Of a DNA stretch of 64,000 bases, positions 1 through 9,694 are shown in pieces. The stretch's first letter is position 1, and each line of letters begins with the position of its first letter. The DNA comes from Ruminococcus sp. GTDB taxonomy: Bacteria > Bacillota_A > Clostridia > Oscillospirales > Ruminococcaceae. Position numbers and translations under genes: made by a program. The stretch lies in NCBI RefSeq assembly GCF_024684275.1, contig NZ_JAIKXF010000053.1, forward strand, positions 1 to 64,000, written 5' to 3'. Below the pieces are notes generated by a model, which saw only the letters and a list, made by a program, of their open reading frames with translations, did no database searches and was not told the origin of the DNA.

Positions 1-2052
1 GAGCTTCTTGACGCTCTTGCTTGTGCGGAGGACAATAAGGAGCTTAATTCGCTTATTGAGGAGCATATCATCGAAAACGGCAGAAGGCTCCCTGACGAGC
101 TTTGCGACGCAGGTGCCCTTGACTCTGACAATGTGTTCAGACAGGCGGTAGGCGACGCGGCTGTAAGAATGGTGCGGCTTTCCGATAAGTATATGAGCGC
201 TCCCGAAAGCTTTGACCTTACGCCCAAGCAGAAGCAGGTAGCGGAATTTCTCAGCGAGTATGGTTCTGCGACAGTCCGTGAGGCTGCGTATATGTGCGGC
301 GTTACGGAATCCGTTGTGAAGCGGCTCTGCGCAAACGGCGCGGCAGAGGAATACGAAGCAGAGGTGCTGAGACGAGTTGAGGGCGACGCGGAGGAAAAGA
401 GAAGTCCCGAGGATATAGCTCTTTCTCCCGAGCAGCAGAGTGCCCATGACGCAGTCTTTGCACAGCTTTATGAGCATAAGCCTGCGGTATTTCTTCTTCA
501 CGGCGTTACGGGAAGCGGCAAGACCTCAGTCTTTGAAAAGCTCATAGACGATACGGTGAAAATGGGACGGCAGGCAATGCTGCTCATTCCCGAAATAGGT
601 CTTACTCCGCAGATACTGAAGCGCTTTCGCTCACTGTTCGGCGAAAGAGTAGCCGTTATCCACAGCGGTCTCTCTCTCGGTCAGAGGCTTGACGAGTACA
701 AGCGCATAAAGCGGGGCGACGCGGACATCGTAATAGGTACGCGAAGTGCTGTATTTGCTCCGCTGAGTAATATCGGCATTATAATAATCGACGAGGAGGG
801 TGAGCGCTCCTACAAATCGGACAGCTCCCCAAGATATACCACGCATGATATTGCCAAGCAGCGCTGTGCTCAGCATAGCTCAGTGCTTCTGCTGGCTTCG
901 GCAACTCCTTCTATCGAGAGCTATTACCTTGCTGAAAGGGGCGCATACCGTCTTCTCGAAATGAAGGAAAGGTACGGCAATGCACCGCTGCCGGAGGTGA
1001 GTATCATAGATATGAACCTTGAGCGCGAGGAGGGCAACCGCACGGAATTCAGCCGCAAATTAGCTGAGGAGATAAGCCTTAACCTAAAAAACGGCGAGCA
1101 GTCTATACTGCTGCTCAACAGGCGCGGCTATCACACCATTATAAGCTGCTGCGACTGCTATCAGCCTGTGTACTGCCCGAATTGCTCTGTACCGCTGACA
1201 TACCACAAGAAAAACGACAAGCTGATGTGCCACTACTGCGGCTACGTCAGTCCGCCTATAGATACCTGCCCGAGCTGCGGCTCGAAGCACCTTAAAAATA
1301 TGGGCTTCGGCACACAGAAGCTTGAGGAGGAGCTGTCCACGTTCTTTCCGTCGGCAAGGATACTCAGAATGGACGCTGATACCACTTTTTCGCGGTATTC
1401 CTACGAGAAGAGCTTCACGGACTTCCGCGACGGCAAATACGACATAATGATAGGCACTCAGATGATAGGCAAGGGACTGGATTTCCCCAATGTTACGCTG
1501 GTGGGAGTCCTTTCTGTCGACAAGGCTCTGTATGCGGGAGATTTCCGAAGCTATGAGCGCACCTTTTCCCTTATCACTCAGGTAGTCGGACGAGGGGGAC
1601 GCGGTGAGCGCCGCGGACGCGCCATACTACAGACCTTTATCCCAGAGCACTATATCATGAACCTTGCAGCCGCTCAGGATTACAAGGGCTTTTACAATGA
1701 GGAGATAGCTATCCGCCGTGCGATGATATTTCCGCCCCTGTGTGATATGTGCATTTTCTGCTTTTCGGGAAATGAGGACGTATCCGTAAGACTGGGTGCG
1801 GAAGCTGTGCTGAGGCTGATGAACGGGAAATTAAAGGAATTGCAGCCTAAAACTCCCGTGAGAGTCCTCGGACCTGTACGCTGCTCATACGGCAGGATAA
1901 ACGGAAAGTACCGCTACAGGATAATAATGAAATGCAAGAATAATGCCGAAATGCGCGGCTTCATAAGTGAAGTCCTTACGGATTCGGCAAAGCTGAAGGA
2001 AATGAAAGGCATAGCCCTTTACGCTGATATGAACGGCGATGTGGGCGTATAA
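1..2052 (+). CDS. priA: Primosomal protein N' (PriA helicase), 5' truncated
   Basis: The reading frame is open from base 1, so the N-terminus lies outside the window; 683 codons are visible. PriA is the 3'-5' DNA helicase that reloads the replisome at stalled forks. Visible motifs are a Walker A (GVTGSGKT, near nt 505-528), a DEAD-type box (nt ~789-803), an eight-cysteine zinc-binding insert between the two helicase lobes (nt ~1147-1290) and a motif VI-like QVVGRGGRG (nt ~1578-1605). Two motif residues are unusual: the normal DEEH box reads DEEG, and motif VI has VGRGGR where AGRAGR is common. It heads the priA-def-fmt block typical of Firmicutes, with def starting 18 nt downstream. The family call is very secure; the effect of the H-to-G change is unknown. 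Confidence 0.95.
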   Translation, partial: ELLDALACAEDNKELNSLIEEHIIENGRRLPDELCDAGALDSDNVFRQAVGDAAVRMVRLSDKYMSAPESFDLTPKQKQVAEFLSEYGSATVREAAYMCGVTESVVKRLCANGAAEEYEAEVLRRVEGDAEEKRSPEDIALSPEQQSAHDAVFAQLYEHKPAVFLLHGVTGSGKTSVFEKLIDDTVKMGRQAMLLIPEIGLTPQILKRFRSLFGERVAVIHSGLSLGQRLDEYKRIKRGDADIVIGTRSAVFAPLSNIGIIIIDEEGERSYKSDSSPRYTTHDIAKQRCAQHSSVLLLASATPSIESYYLAERGAYRLLEMKERYGNAPLPEVSIIDMNLEREEGNRTEFSRKLAEEISLNLKNGEQSILLLNRRGYHTIISCCDCYQPVYCPNCSVPLTYHKKNDKLMCHYCGYVSPPIDTCPSCGSKHLKNMGFGTQKLEEELSTFFPSARILRMDADTTFSRYSYEKSFTDFRDGKYDIMIGTQMIGKGLDFPNVTLVGVLSVDKALYAGDFRSYERTFSLITQVVGRGGRGERRGRAILQTFIPEHYIMNLAAAQDYKGFYNEEIAIRRAMIFPPLCDMCIFCFSGNEDVSVRLGAEAVLRLMNGKLKELQPKTPVRVLGPVRCSYGRINGKYRYRIIMKCKNNAEMRGFISEVLTDSAKLKEMKGIALYADMNGDVGV

Positions 2053-2070
2053 TAGAAAAGGATAGATAAT

Positions 2071-2541
2071 ATGGCACTTAGAAGGATTTTAACAGATAAG
2101 GACGAGATGCTCCATAAGGTTTGCAAGCCCGTGGAGAAGTTTGACGAAAAGCTTGCACAGCTTCTTGACGATATGCACGAGACACTCAACAAGGCTGAGG
2201 GCGTAGGTCTTGCGGCACCGCAGATAGGCATATGCCGCAGGATATTCATCATGCACCTTGACGAGAATGACAGCATAGAGGCTATCAACCCTGAGGTAAC
2301 TAAGAAAGAGGGCAAGCAGAGAGTTCAGGAGGGCTGTCTTTCATGCCCGAATGTATGGGGCTATGTAACAAGACCTATGAGCTGTCACCTCAAGGCTCAG
2401 GACCGCAGCGGCAACTGGTTCGAGCGTGATTTCACCGAGCTTGGTGCACAGTGTACCTGTCATGAGAACGACCACCTCGACGGTCATGTTTTCACTGAGA
2501 TAGTCGAGGAATTCTTCGTACCCGAGGAGACTAAGCAATGA
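2071..2541 (+). CDS. def: Peptide deformylase
   Basis: Removes the formyl group from the N-terminal methionine of nascent proteins in the cytoplasm. All three metal-site motifs are visible: GVGLAAPQIG at residues 44-53, EGCLSC at 87-92 (the Cys is a metal ligand) and HENDH at 131-135 (two His ligands and the catalytic Glu). At 156 residues it is of normal length. The HENDH version and two extra cysteines just before it (CTCH) differ from the common QHEIDH but keep all ligands. The stop overlaps the fmt start by 4 nt (ATGA), so the formylation and deformylation enzymes are translationally coupled, as in most bacteria. Confidence 0.96.
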   Translation: MALRRILTDKDEMLHKVCKPVEKFDEKLAQLLDDMHETLNKAEGVGLAAPQIGICRRIFIMHLDENDSIEAINPEVTKKEGKQRVQEGCLSCPNVWGYVTRPMSCHLKAQDRSGNWFERDFTELGAQCTCHENDHLDGHVFTEIVEEFFVPEETKQ

Positions 2542-3464
2542 AAATAGTATTTATGGGAACTCCCGAATTTGCCGTACCATGCCTGCGCACTCTTGCAGAG
2601 AGCAGCCATGAGACGGCGGCAGTATTCACACAGCCCGACAAGCCAAAGGGCAGAGGGTATAAGCTTATACCTACCCCTGTAAAGGCTGCGGCTGAGGAAT
2701 ACGGGATACCCGTTTATCAGCCCCTTTCACTGAGAAAGGGCGATGACGCAGAGGCGTCTATGAAGATACTCCGCGATATAGTTCCCGACCTCATAGTCGT
2801 AACGGCATATGGTCAGATACTCCCGAAGGAGATACTGGAGCTGCCCAAATACGGCTGTATCAATATCCACGCTTCGCTCCTGCCGAAGTACAGGGGAGCA
2901 GCTCCCATAAACTGGGTGCTTCTGAACGGCGAAAAGGAGACTGGTGTCACTTCTATGCAGATGAGCGAGGGACTTGACACAGGAGATATGCTCATAAAGA
3001 GAGCAACCAAAATAGGCGAAAACGAGACCTATGAGGAGCTCTATGCAAGACTTTCCGCAATGGGCGGAGAGGTCCTTGCAGAGACAATAGACGCTGTTGA
3101 AAAGGGTGCATTGAAGCCCGAGGTGCAGGACGACAGCCTCAGCTGTTATTCTCCTATGATACGCAAGGAGATGAGCGCACTGGACTTCAATAAGTCTGCC
3201 GCCGAGGTACACAATACCATACGCGGTGTTACGGGATTTACTATGCTGGAGGGCAAGCGCCTGAAGGTGTTTAAGTCTGAGATAGCTCAGGGCAGCTTTG
3301 ACGGCGCAGAAAACGGTGCTGTAGTCGATACGGCAAGCTTTGCGGTGAAGTGCGGCGACGGAGCCGTTATCTTCCGCGAGGTTCAGCCCGAGGGCAAAAA
3401 ACGCATGAAAACAGAGGACTTTCTCAGAGGAAAGAAGCTCGTAAAGGGCGAGATCCTCGGATAA
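2538..3464 (+). CDS. fmt: Methionyl-tRNA formyltransferase
   Basis: Transfers a formyl group from 10-formyl-tetrahydrofolate to Met-tRNAi for translation initiation. The 308-residue protein has the N-terminal formyltransferase fold beginning MKIVFMGTPEFAVP. It has the folate-site and catalytic segments INIHASLLPKYRGAAP (about 105-120; Asn and His of the triad) and GLDTGDML (Asp of the triad near 144). The C-terminal domain binds the tRNA acceptor. It overlaps def by 4 nt. The next gene starts 12 nt later behind an AAGGAGG SD, consistent with one long operon. Confidence 0.96.
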   Translation: MKIVFMGTPEFAVPCLRTLAESSHETAAVFTQPDKPKGRGYKLIPTPVKAAAEEYGIPVYQPLSLRKGDDAEASMKILRDIVPDLIVVTAYGQILPKEILELPKYGCINIHASLLPKYRGAAPINWVLLNGEKETGVTSMQMSEGLDTGDMLIKRATKIGENETYEELYARLSAMGGEVLAETIDAVEKGALKPEVQDDSLSCYSPMIRKEMSALDFNKSAAEVHNTIRGVTGFTMLEGKRLKVFKSEIAQGSFDGAENGAVVDTASFAVKCGDGAVIFREVQPEGKKRMKTEDFLRGKKLVKGEILG

Positions 3465-3476
3465 GGAGGAATAATT

Positions 3477-4244
3477 ATGTATATCATGAATATGTTTATG
3501 GTGCTTGCAAGATATTACCACTACTATGGAGGCAGCTACGGTACACGTTCTGCAAGCGACCATATCGGCATCTATATCGTGCTTTATCTTGCGATACTTA
3601 TATTACCGCTCTTAGCACAGATAAATGTAAGCTCAACATTCAATAAGTACAGCAGGATAGCAAATTCAAGAGGTCTTACCGCAGATCAGGTGGCAAGAAT
3701 GATACTTGACGCAAACGGACTTCAGTATGTTGAGATCCAGCACATAAAGGGCAAGCTCAGCGACCACTTTGACCCAAAGGCAAACGTTGTAAGACTTTCC
3801 GATTCAACCTTCGGACAGCGTTCGGTAGCAGCTATCGGCGTTGCGGCTCACGAGTGCGGTCATGCCGTTCAGCATGCTGAGAGCTATGCTCCTATAGTTA
3901 TCAGATCAAAGCTTGTACCTGTTACCAATATCTGCTCACATCTCTGGTATTTAGTGCTTATCGCAGGCATTCTTCTCAGCAGCCTTTCTATCGGAACAGT
4001 ATTTGTTTATCTCTCTATCGCAATGTTTGCGGCAGTTGTAGTGTTCCAGACTGTTACCCTCCCTGTAGAGTTTGATGCAAGCAGCAGAGCTCTCAAAACT
4101 CTTGCAAACGACGGTATTCTTGAACCGAGCGAGGTCCCACACGCAGGCAAGGTCCTCAGGGCAGCTGCTCTCACATATGTTGCAGGACTTCTTGCTTCAA
4201 TAATGCAGCTGATAAGACTTCTCCTTTCAGTCAGAAGAAGATAA
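3477..4244 (+). CDS. YugP-family membrane zinc metallopeptidase
   Basis: A 255-residue integral membrane protein of the YugP/zinc neutral-protease family. It has a hydrophobic N-terminal segment (residues ~25-45), a zincin motif HECGH at about 125-129 followed by AVQHAE, and further transmembrane segments near 155-200 and the C-terminus. The substrate is unknown. It sits between fmt and rsmB, a location where YugP-like genes are often found in Clostridia. Its stop shares one base with the rsmB start (TAATG), so it is co-translated with rsmB. An AAGGAGG SD precedes the ATG. Confidence 0.88.
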   Translation: MYIMNMFMVLARYYHYYGGSYGTRSASDHIGIYIVLYLAILILPLLAQINVSSTFNKYSRIANSRGLTADQVARMILDANGLQYVEIQHIKGKLSDHFDPKANVVRLSDSTFGQRSVAAIGVAAHECGHAVQHAESYAPIVIRSKLVPVTNICSHLWYLVLIAGILLSSLSIGTVFVYLSIAMFAAVVVFQTVTLPVEFDASSRALKTLANDGILEPSEVPHAGKVLRAAALTYVAGLLASIMQLIRLLLSVRRR

Positions 4245-5536
4245 TGACAGATCCGCGATACCTTGCCGTAAAGCTTCTCGATAAGACATTTTCGGGAGGA
4301 AGCTATTCAAATCTCCAGCTTGACAGTGGTCTGAAGGGCTCAGACCTTGACGACCGCGGCAAAAAGCTCTGCTCCGCATTATATTACGGAGTTATAGAGC
4401 GCAGGCTGACTCTCGACCATATCATCGGCGGACTCAGCTCGCGCCCCATAGGGAAGCTTGACGGCATAATACTGAATATACTGCGCTGCGGCATATACCA
4501 GATAATGTATATGGACAGCGTTCCCGACAACGCCGCAGTAAACGAGAGCGTGGCGCTCGCAAAGAAATTCCGCAAGACCAGCGCTTCGGGCATGGTAAAT
4601 GCGGTGCTGAGGAATTTTATACGCGGCGGCAGGGAGCTGAAGCTCCCCAAAGACAGCGAAAAAGCCATGTCCGTGAAGTATTCCGCGCCTGCGGAGCTGG
4701 TCAAGAGCCTCACCGAGGACTACGGCAGGGAGGCGGCGGAGAGATTTCTTGCGGCTTCTCTTGAAAAAAATGTCACATATCTTCGTCTCAATCCGATCAG
4801 GTGTACGGAGGAAGAATTGCTTTCTGCACTGGGCAGTATCAAAGCTGAAAAGCTCATGGATAACTGCTTTATTGTGGAAAGCGGTGATGTTACGGCGACG
4901 GAGGCATTCAAAAAGGGCTGGTTCCACGTTCAGGGGCTTGCCTCACAGCTGTGCTGCATGAGCCTTGCACCCACAGAGCAGGACAGAGTTCTTGATATAT
5001 GCGCAGCTCCCGGCGGAAAGACCTTTACTATGGCTGAGCTCATGGGCGGCAGGGGCGAGATATACGCCTTTGACCTTCACGAAAAACGCGCAGAGCTTAT
5101 CCGCAAAGGTGCAGAGAGACTTGGTCTCACCAATATAAAGGCGGCGGCAGGGGACGCCACGAAGTTCAACCCCGAACTGCCGAAATTCACGAAGATACTC
5201 TGTGATGTCCCGTGTTCGGGATTGGGAGTCATCGGCAGCAAGCCTGAGATAAAGTACAAGAATATCCAGGATTTTGCAGGACTCCCCGATATACAATACA
5301 AAATAGTGTGCAATGCGCTGAATTACCTTGAATCTGGCGGTACTCTGGTATATTCCACCTGTACGGTGAGAAAAGCCGAGAACGAAGCGGTATGCGAGAG
5401 GCTTCTCCGCGAACACCCCGAGGTCGAGGCTGTAGAGCTGCCGCAGCTCATGGGAGAGAAATTCGGCACAATGGCTACACTTATGCCGCCAAAATTCGGA
5501 AGCGGATTCTTTATTGCAAAATTCAGAAAAAAGTAA
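4244..5536 (+). CDS. rsmB: 16S rRNA m5C967 methyltransferase
   Basis: A SAM-dependent RNA cytosine-5 methyltransferase of 430 residues. The N-terminal NusB-like RNA-binding domain (roughly 1-140) is followed by the Rossmann methyltransferase domain. The SAM loop DICAAPGGKT lies near residue 250, the PC catalytic motif is CDVPCSGLGV and the second catalytic Cys is in YSTCTV. The NusB plus Nol1/Nop2/Sun architecture distinguishes it from other m5C enzymes. It overlaps the upstream protease gene by one base and lies 9 nt before rlmN, matching the conserved fmt-rsmB-rlmN-prpC-prkC order. Confidence 0.95.
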   Translation: MTDPRYLAVKLLDKTFSGGSYSNLQLDSGLKGSDLDDRGKKLCSALYYGVIERRLTLDHIIGGLSSRPIGKLDGIILNILRCGIYQIMYMDSVPDNAAVNESVALAKKFRKTSASGMVNAVLRNFIRGGRELKLPKDSEKAMSVKYSAPAELVKSLTEDYGREAAERFLAASLEKNVTYLRLNPIRCTEEELLSALGSIKAEKLMDNCFIVESGDVTATEAFKKGWFHVQGLASQLCCMSLAPTEQDRVLDICAAPGGKTFTMAELMGGRGEIYAFDLHEKRAELIRKGAERLGLTNIKAAAGDATKFNPELPKFTKILCDVPCSGLGVIGSKPEIKYKNIQDFAGLPDIQYKIVCNALNYLESGGTLVYSTCTVRKAENEAVCERLLREHPEVEAVELPQLMGEKFGTMATLMPPKFGSGFFIAKFRKK

Positions 5537-5545
5537 GGTGATAAA

Positions 5546-6604
5546 TTGGAAAAAGTAGATATTCTAAGTCTTGATCTGGACGAACTTACTGAGGCTCTCA
5601 CCGCTCTCGGAGAGAAGAAATTCCGCGCAAAGCAGATATTTCAGTGGCTTCATGTAAAAAGAGTCCTTGATTTCGACAAAATGTCTGATATATCTATCCA
5701 ATTGCGCAGTACTTTAAAAGAAAAATTTTGTATAAATGGCCTATTTATGCAAAAAAAGCTTGAATCTGCTATAGATAATACGGTAAAATATCTTTATAGG
5801 CTTTCTGACGGCAATTTTGTGGAGACCGTTCTGATGGAGTACAGCTACGGTTACAGTATCTGTGTGTCCACTCAGGTGGGGTGCAAAATGGGCTGTCGCT
5901 TTTGTGCGTCTGCTATTGCAGGCTACGTGAGAAGCCTTTCTCCCTCAGAGATACTCATGCAGATATATGAGTCTGAGAGGGACTCGGGCAAAAAGGTCTC
6001 AGGGGTGGTGCTCATGGGCATCGGTGAACCCCTTGACAATTTCGATAACGTTATGAAGTTCCTCGCGCTGCTCTCCCATAAGGACGGCAACGATATGAGC
6101 CTTCGTCACGTATCGCTTTCTACCTGCGGCATCGTGCCGCGTATCTATGAGCTGGCTGACAAGAAGCTCCAGCTCACTCTGTCGGTCTCGCTCCACTGCG
6201 CAGACAACGAGGGCAGAAGCGAGATAATGCCCGTAAATAAAAAATACGAGCTGTCAAGTCTTATGGAGGCTTGCAGATACTACATCGAAAAAACGGGACG
6301 CCGCGTAACCTTTGAGTACGCAGTCATCGACGATGTGAATAATTCCGCGGCGGACGCCGATAAGCTGGCTAAGCTGCTGCGGGGCATGAACTGCCATGTG
6401 AACCTTATTCCCGTTAATAAGGTCAGGGAACGAAATTATCGTACAGCCCGCTCAGGCGTTGCGGAATTTGCAAAGCAGCTGGGCAGGCGGGGGATAAATG
6501 CTACCGTGAGAAGAACTCTCGGCAGCGATATAGAAGCGGCGTGCGGACAGCTAAGACGTGACGCTGCTGAGCAAAGTCAACAGAATGGGGGTGCGGATAC
6601 TTGA
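5546..6604 (+). CDS. rlmN: 23S rRNA/tRNA adenine-C2 methyltransferase RlmN (TTG start)
   Basis: A radical SAM methylase that adds a methyl group to C2 of A2503 in 23S rRNA (and A37 in some tRNAs). The 352-residue protein has the CxxxCxxC cluster motif (CKMGCRFC, about residue 113). The mechanistic C-terminal cysteine that carries the transient methyl group is in IEAACGQLR. The start is TTG, 9 nt after the rsmB stop, with a modest AAGGTG SD. Its stop overlaps the TTG start of prpC by 4 nt. Confidence 0.95.
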   Translation: MEKVDILSLDLDELTEALTALGEKKFRAKQIFQWLHVKRVLDFDKMSDISIQLRSTLKEKFCINGLFMQKKLESAIDNTVKYLYRLSDGNFVETVLMEYSYGYSICVSTQVGCKMGCRFCASAIAGYVRSLSPSEILMQIYESERDSGKKVSGVVLMGIGEPLDNFDNVMKFLALLSHKDGNDMSLRHVSLSTCGIVPRIYELADKKLQLTLSVSLHCADNEGRSEIMPVNKKYELSSLMEACRYYIEKTGRRVTFEYAVIDDVNNSAADADKLAKLLRGMNCHVNLIPVNKVRERNYRTARSGVAEFAKQLGRRGINATVRRTLGSDIEAACGQLRRDAAEQSQQNGGADT

Positions 6605-7326
6605 GGTTTCGCTACGGCACGGATATAGGTCTGAAGCGTGAGGAAAACCAGGACGCGGTCAGATGCGAATACTTCGGCCATAATGTGCTCGCCGTCGTGT
6701 GCGACGGTATGGGCGGCGAACGAGCTGGAAAAGAAGCCAGCGAGCTCGCAATAGAAGAATTCTTCCAGCGTTTTTCGGCGGATTATAAGGAGAGCCTCAG
6801 TGATGAGGATATCCGCAAGCTCCTTATATCATCGATATCGGCGGCAAACTCCGTGATATATACACGGGCAAGGTTCGATTTCAAGAACTTCGGCATGGGT
6901 ACCACCTGTGTAGCTGCCTTTGTCACCAAGAAAACAGCCTTCATAGCCAATGTCGGCGACAGCAGAGCCTATCTCATCACCGACACAGGTCTCGTCAGGA
7001 TAACCACTGATCATAATGTAGCCGCTGTGCTGTTTGAGCAGGGCAAGATCACAGAGGAGGAAATGGAGGTACACCCTCAGAAGCATATGCTCGTAAGAGC
7101 AGTCGGCGTGGATAAAACAGTGCTCACCGATACATTCATGCTGGACTATGAGGATAAGATCAGTCTGCTGCTGTGCTCGGACGGCCTTTCGGGATATTGC
7201 AGTGATGATGAAATATACGACGTTATACTAAACTCAGATTTTGATGACGCCGCAGATCAACTTATAAAATTAGCGCTCACCAAGGGCGGCCGCGACAATG
7301 TAACCGTTGCGGTAATTTCTGACTAA
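6601..7326 (+). CDS. prpC: PP2C-type Ser/Thr protein phosphatase PrpC/Stp (TTG start)
   Basis: A 241-residue Mn/Mg-dependent PPM phosphatase that opposes the neighbouring PASTA kinase. Metal and phosphate motifs are in order: REENQDA near residue 16, VCDGMGG near 38, NVGDSRAY near 118, LLLCSDGLSGY near 190 and a closing GGRDNVTVAVI. The TTG start overlaps the rlmN stop, and prkC begins 16 nt after the stop behind a good GGAGGAAAGG SD. The pair controls cell-wall and growth signalling in Firmicutes; the partnership here is inferred from adjacency and family. Confidence 0.95.
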   Translation: MRFRYGTDIGLKREENQDAVRCEYFGHNVLAVVCDGMGGERAGKEASELAIEEFFQRFSADYKESLSDEDIRKLLISSISAANSVIYTRARFDFKNFGMGTTCVAAFVTKKTAFIANVGDSRAYLITDTGLVRITTDHNVAAVLFEQGKITEEEMEVHPQKHMLVRAVGVDKTVLTDTFMLDYEDKISLLLCSDGLSGYCSDDEIYDVILNSDFDDAADQLIKLALTKGGRDNVTVAVISD

Positions 7327-7342
7327 CGCAGGAGGAAAGGAA

Positions 7343-9694
7343 ATGGACAAGAATATTGGCAAGAAGCTCGACGGAAGATATGAGATAACCGAGCTCATCG
7401 GCGTCGGAGGCATGGCTGAGGTCTACAAGGGTGTCGATGTTATCGACAACAAAACAGTTGCCATTAAGATACTCAAAAAGGAATTTGCAGAGAATGAGGA
7501 ATTTCTCCGCCGCTTCCGCAATGAGTCAAAGGCTATCGCAGTTCTTTCACATCCGAATATCGTAAAGATATACGATGTGGGCTTCTCCGAGAAGATACAG
7601 TACATCGTTATGGAGTACATCGACGGTATCACTCTCAAGGAGTACATCGAGGAGGAAAAGGTCCTCACATGGAAGGATACGGTTCACTTCGTTATACAGA
7701 TACTTCGTGCTCTCCAGCATGCTCATGACAAGGGCATCGTTCACCGCGATATCAAGCCCCAGAACATCATGATGTTCACTGACGGCACTATCAAGGTCAT
7801 GGATTTCGGCATTGCAAAGTTTGCCCGTGAGGAGGGAAAGACAGCTACCGATCAGGCTATCGGAAGCGTTCACTATATCAGCCCCGAGCAGGCAAGCGGC
7901 AGCGTTACCGACGCAAAGAGCGATATTTACTCTGTGGGCGCTATGATGTACGAAATGCTCACAGGCAGAAAGCCATTTGACAGCGATAACCCCGTTGCTA
8001 TCGCAGTTATGCATATGCACGATATTCCCGAGCGCCCAAGAGCTATCAATCCATCTATCCCCGACGGTCTTGAGGAGATAGTTCTCAGAGCTATGGAAAA
8101 GGCTCCCGAGGACAGATACCAGACAACTGCCGAGATGATAAGCGATATTGAAGCCTTCAAGGCTGATCCTCATATCTCCTTCGGCTATTATACAGAGGAG
8201 ACCGACGAGCCCGAGGAGATACTTGACAGCTCAACAGGCACAGAGGTCGAGTCCGAAAGTCGTCAGGAGGTAGCCAATGCTTATGCAGCAAAGGCTCCTG
8301 CAATGGCAGCAGCTTCGGCAGGAAACGGTTCGGGCTATTCATCGGGCGGCTCTGTATCGCAGAGATACAACGACGCCTATACAGATAATTACGACGAATA
8401 TGACGACGACGAGGACGATGACGACGAGGAGGAGGAAGAGCGTTCCTCACTGGTGGTCCCCGTTCTTACGGCTGTAGTCGTAGTTGTTATCATAGTTGCT
8501 GTTATATTCGTGGCAACTATGCTCAGCGGACTTCTCAGAAACAGCGCTAATAAAAACGGCAAGACCATGCCCGATCTCGTAGGCTGGGATTACAACCAGG
8601 CTTATGCAGCCTACAGCAGCGATATCAAGTTTGAGATCGACGGACAGGAATACAACGAAGCCGATGAGGGAACTATCATCAGTCAGAGCATCGAAAAGGG
8701 TGCTGTATTCAGCAAGGGCGATGTCTGCAAGGTAGTTATCAGTAAGGGTATGGAGACCGTTGAGGTACCTCATGTACGAAATGTAAACCTTGAGCTTGTA
8801 AAGACTCAGCTCAAGGAACGCGGACTTCAGTTCACGGTACAAAAGACCTCTGACGCTGAAATCAAGCCTGACTACGTTATCAAGTCCGAGCCTGAGGAGG
8901 GCACTATGGTCCACAAGGGCACATCAGTCGTACTCTATGTCAGCATGGGCGCTAACGCAGAGCAGGTAACTATGGACGAATATGTGGGCAAGACCGCAGA
9001 GGATGCTGCTATTCTTGCAGGCTATAAGAACCTCAAGGTAAAGACAGAGCCTACACCTTCCTACGAGAAGGAGGGCATCGTAGTAGATCAGGAGCCTAAG
9101 AAGGGCACAAAGATCGAAGCTGGTTCAGAGATCACTCTCTTTGTCAGCGACGGTACTATCCCTAACGGCAAGGTAGACATTAATCTCAGCTTCCCGGGTG
9201 AGGCTTCAGGACGTTTCAGCGTAGACTTTATCCTCACAGATGAGAAGAACAAGACAAAGGCTGAATCGACAGGTACTATCATCTGTCCTGAAATGGCTGG
9301 CTACTCACTTACTATCGAAGGCTCAGGACAGAGCGTAAGAGCTACAGCTATCCTTACAAACCTTACAACAGGCGCTAAGGCTAATTACGGAACCTATACC
9401 TTCAACTTCGCTAAGGGCACATATACCACAGACAGCGAGAACGCATGGGGCGCATTTGAGCAGGTAGGCGCATTCAAGAAGGAAGAACCTTCAACAGAGC
9501 CTCCTACACAGGCACCTACTCCTACAGAGCCTCCTACACAGGCTGGCAGAGATCCTTCTATCGTAGAGGGCAACACCTACTACGGCAAGTACAACAACGA
9601 AGGTCAGTGGGAGTGGTACGGACACTTTGATGATAACGATCATTGGGTTTGGGAAGGCTACTGGAACGGCGATAGCGAGTTTGTTCACTATTGA
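7343..9694 (+). CDS. prkC: PASTA-domain Ser/Thr protein kinase (PrkC/PknB type)
   Basis: A 783-residue membrane kinase. Residues ~1-275 form a Hanks-type kinase domain with the glycine loop GVGGMAEVYKG, catalytic HRDIKPQN, DFGIAKF and an activation segment ending SPEQ. An acidic juxtamembrane stretch (Asp/Glu run near 355-370) precedes one transmembrane helix (about 375-400). Three extracellular PASTA repeats follow (about 405-615; muropeptide-sensing in this family), then a beta-rich region and a Pro/Thr linker with a repeated EPPTQA motif. The last ~40 residues are packed with Trp, Tyr and His (WEWYGHF, HWVWEGYW), which is not a usual PrkC ending and may be a surface-contact module. It is encoded with prpC and followed by overlapping rsgA. 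Confidence 0.95.
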   Translation: MDKNIGKKLDGRYEITELIGVGGMAEVYKGVDVIDNKTVAIKILKKEFAENEEFLRRFRNESKAIAVLSHPNIVKIYDVGFSEKIQYIVMEYIDGITLKEYIEEEKVLTWKDTVHFVIQILRALQHAHDKGIVHRDIKPQNIMMFTDGTIKVMDFGIAKFAREEGKTATDQAIGSVHYISPEQASGSVTDAKSDIYSVGAMMYEMLTGRKPFDSDNPVAIAVMHMHDIPERPRAINPSIPDGLEEIVLRAMEKAPEDRYQTTAEMISDIEAFKADPHISFGYYTEETDEPEEILDSSTGTEVESESRQEVANAYAAKAPAMAAASAGNGSGYSSGGSVSQRYNDAYTDNYDEYDDDEDDDDEEEEERSSLVVPVLTAVVVVVIIVAVIFVATMLSGLLRNSANKNGKTMPDLVGWDYNQAYAAYSSDIKFEIDGQEYNEADEGTIISQSIEKGAVFSKGDVCKVVISKGMETVEVPHVRNVNLELVKTQLKERGLQFTVQKTSDAEIKPDYVIKSEPEEGTMVHKGTSVVLYVSMGANAEQVTMDEYVGKTAEDAAILAGYKNLKVKTEPTPSYEKEGIVVDQEPKKGTKIEAGSEITLFVSDGTIPNGKVDINLSFPGEASGRFSVDFILTDEKNKTKAESTGTIICPEMAGYSLTIEGSGQSVRATAILTNLTTGAKANYGTYTFNFAKGTYTTDSENAWGAFEQVGAFKKEEPSTEPPTQAPTPTEPPTQAGRDPSIVEGNTYYGKYNNEGQWEWYGHFDDNDHWVWEGYWNGDSEFVHY

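Noticed and set aside
2727..3563. 278-codon minus-strand ORF opposite fmt
   Set aside because: Fully antisense to fmt and the YugP-type gene, with no SD and a low-complexity translation; a shadow of codon bias.
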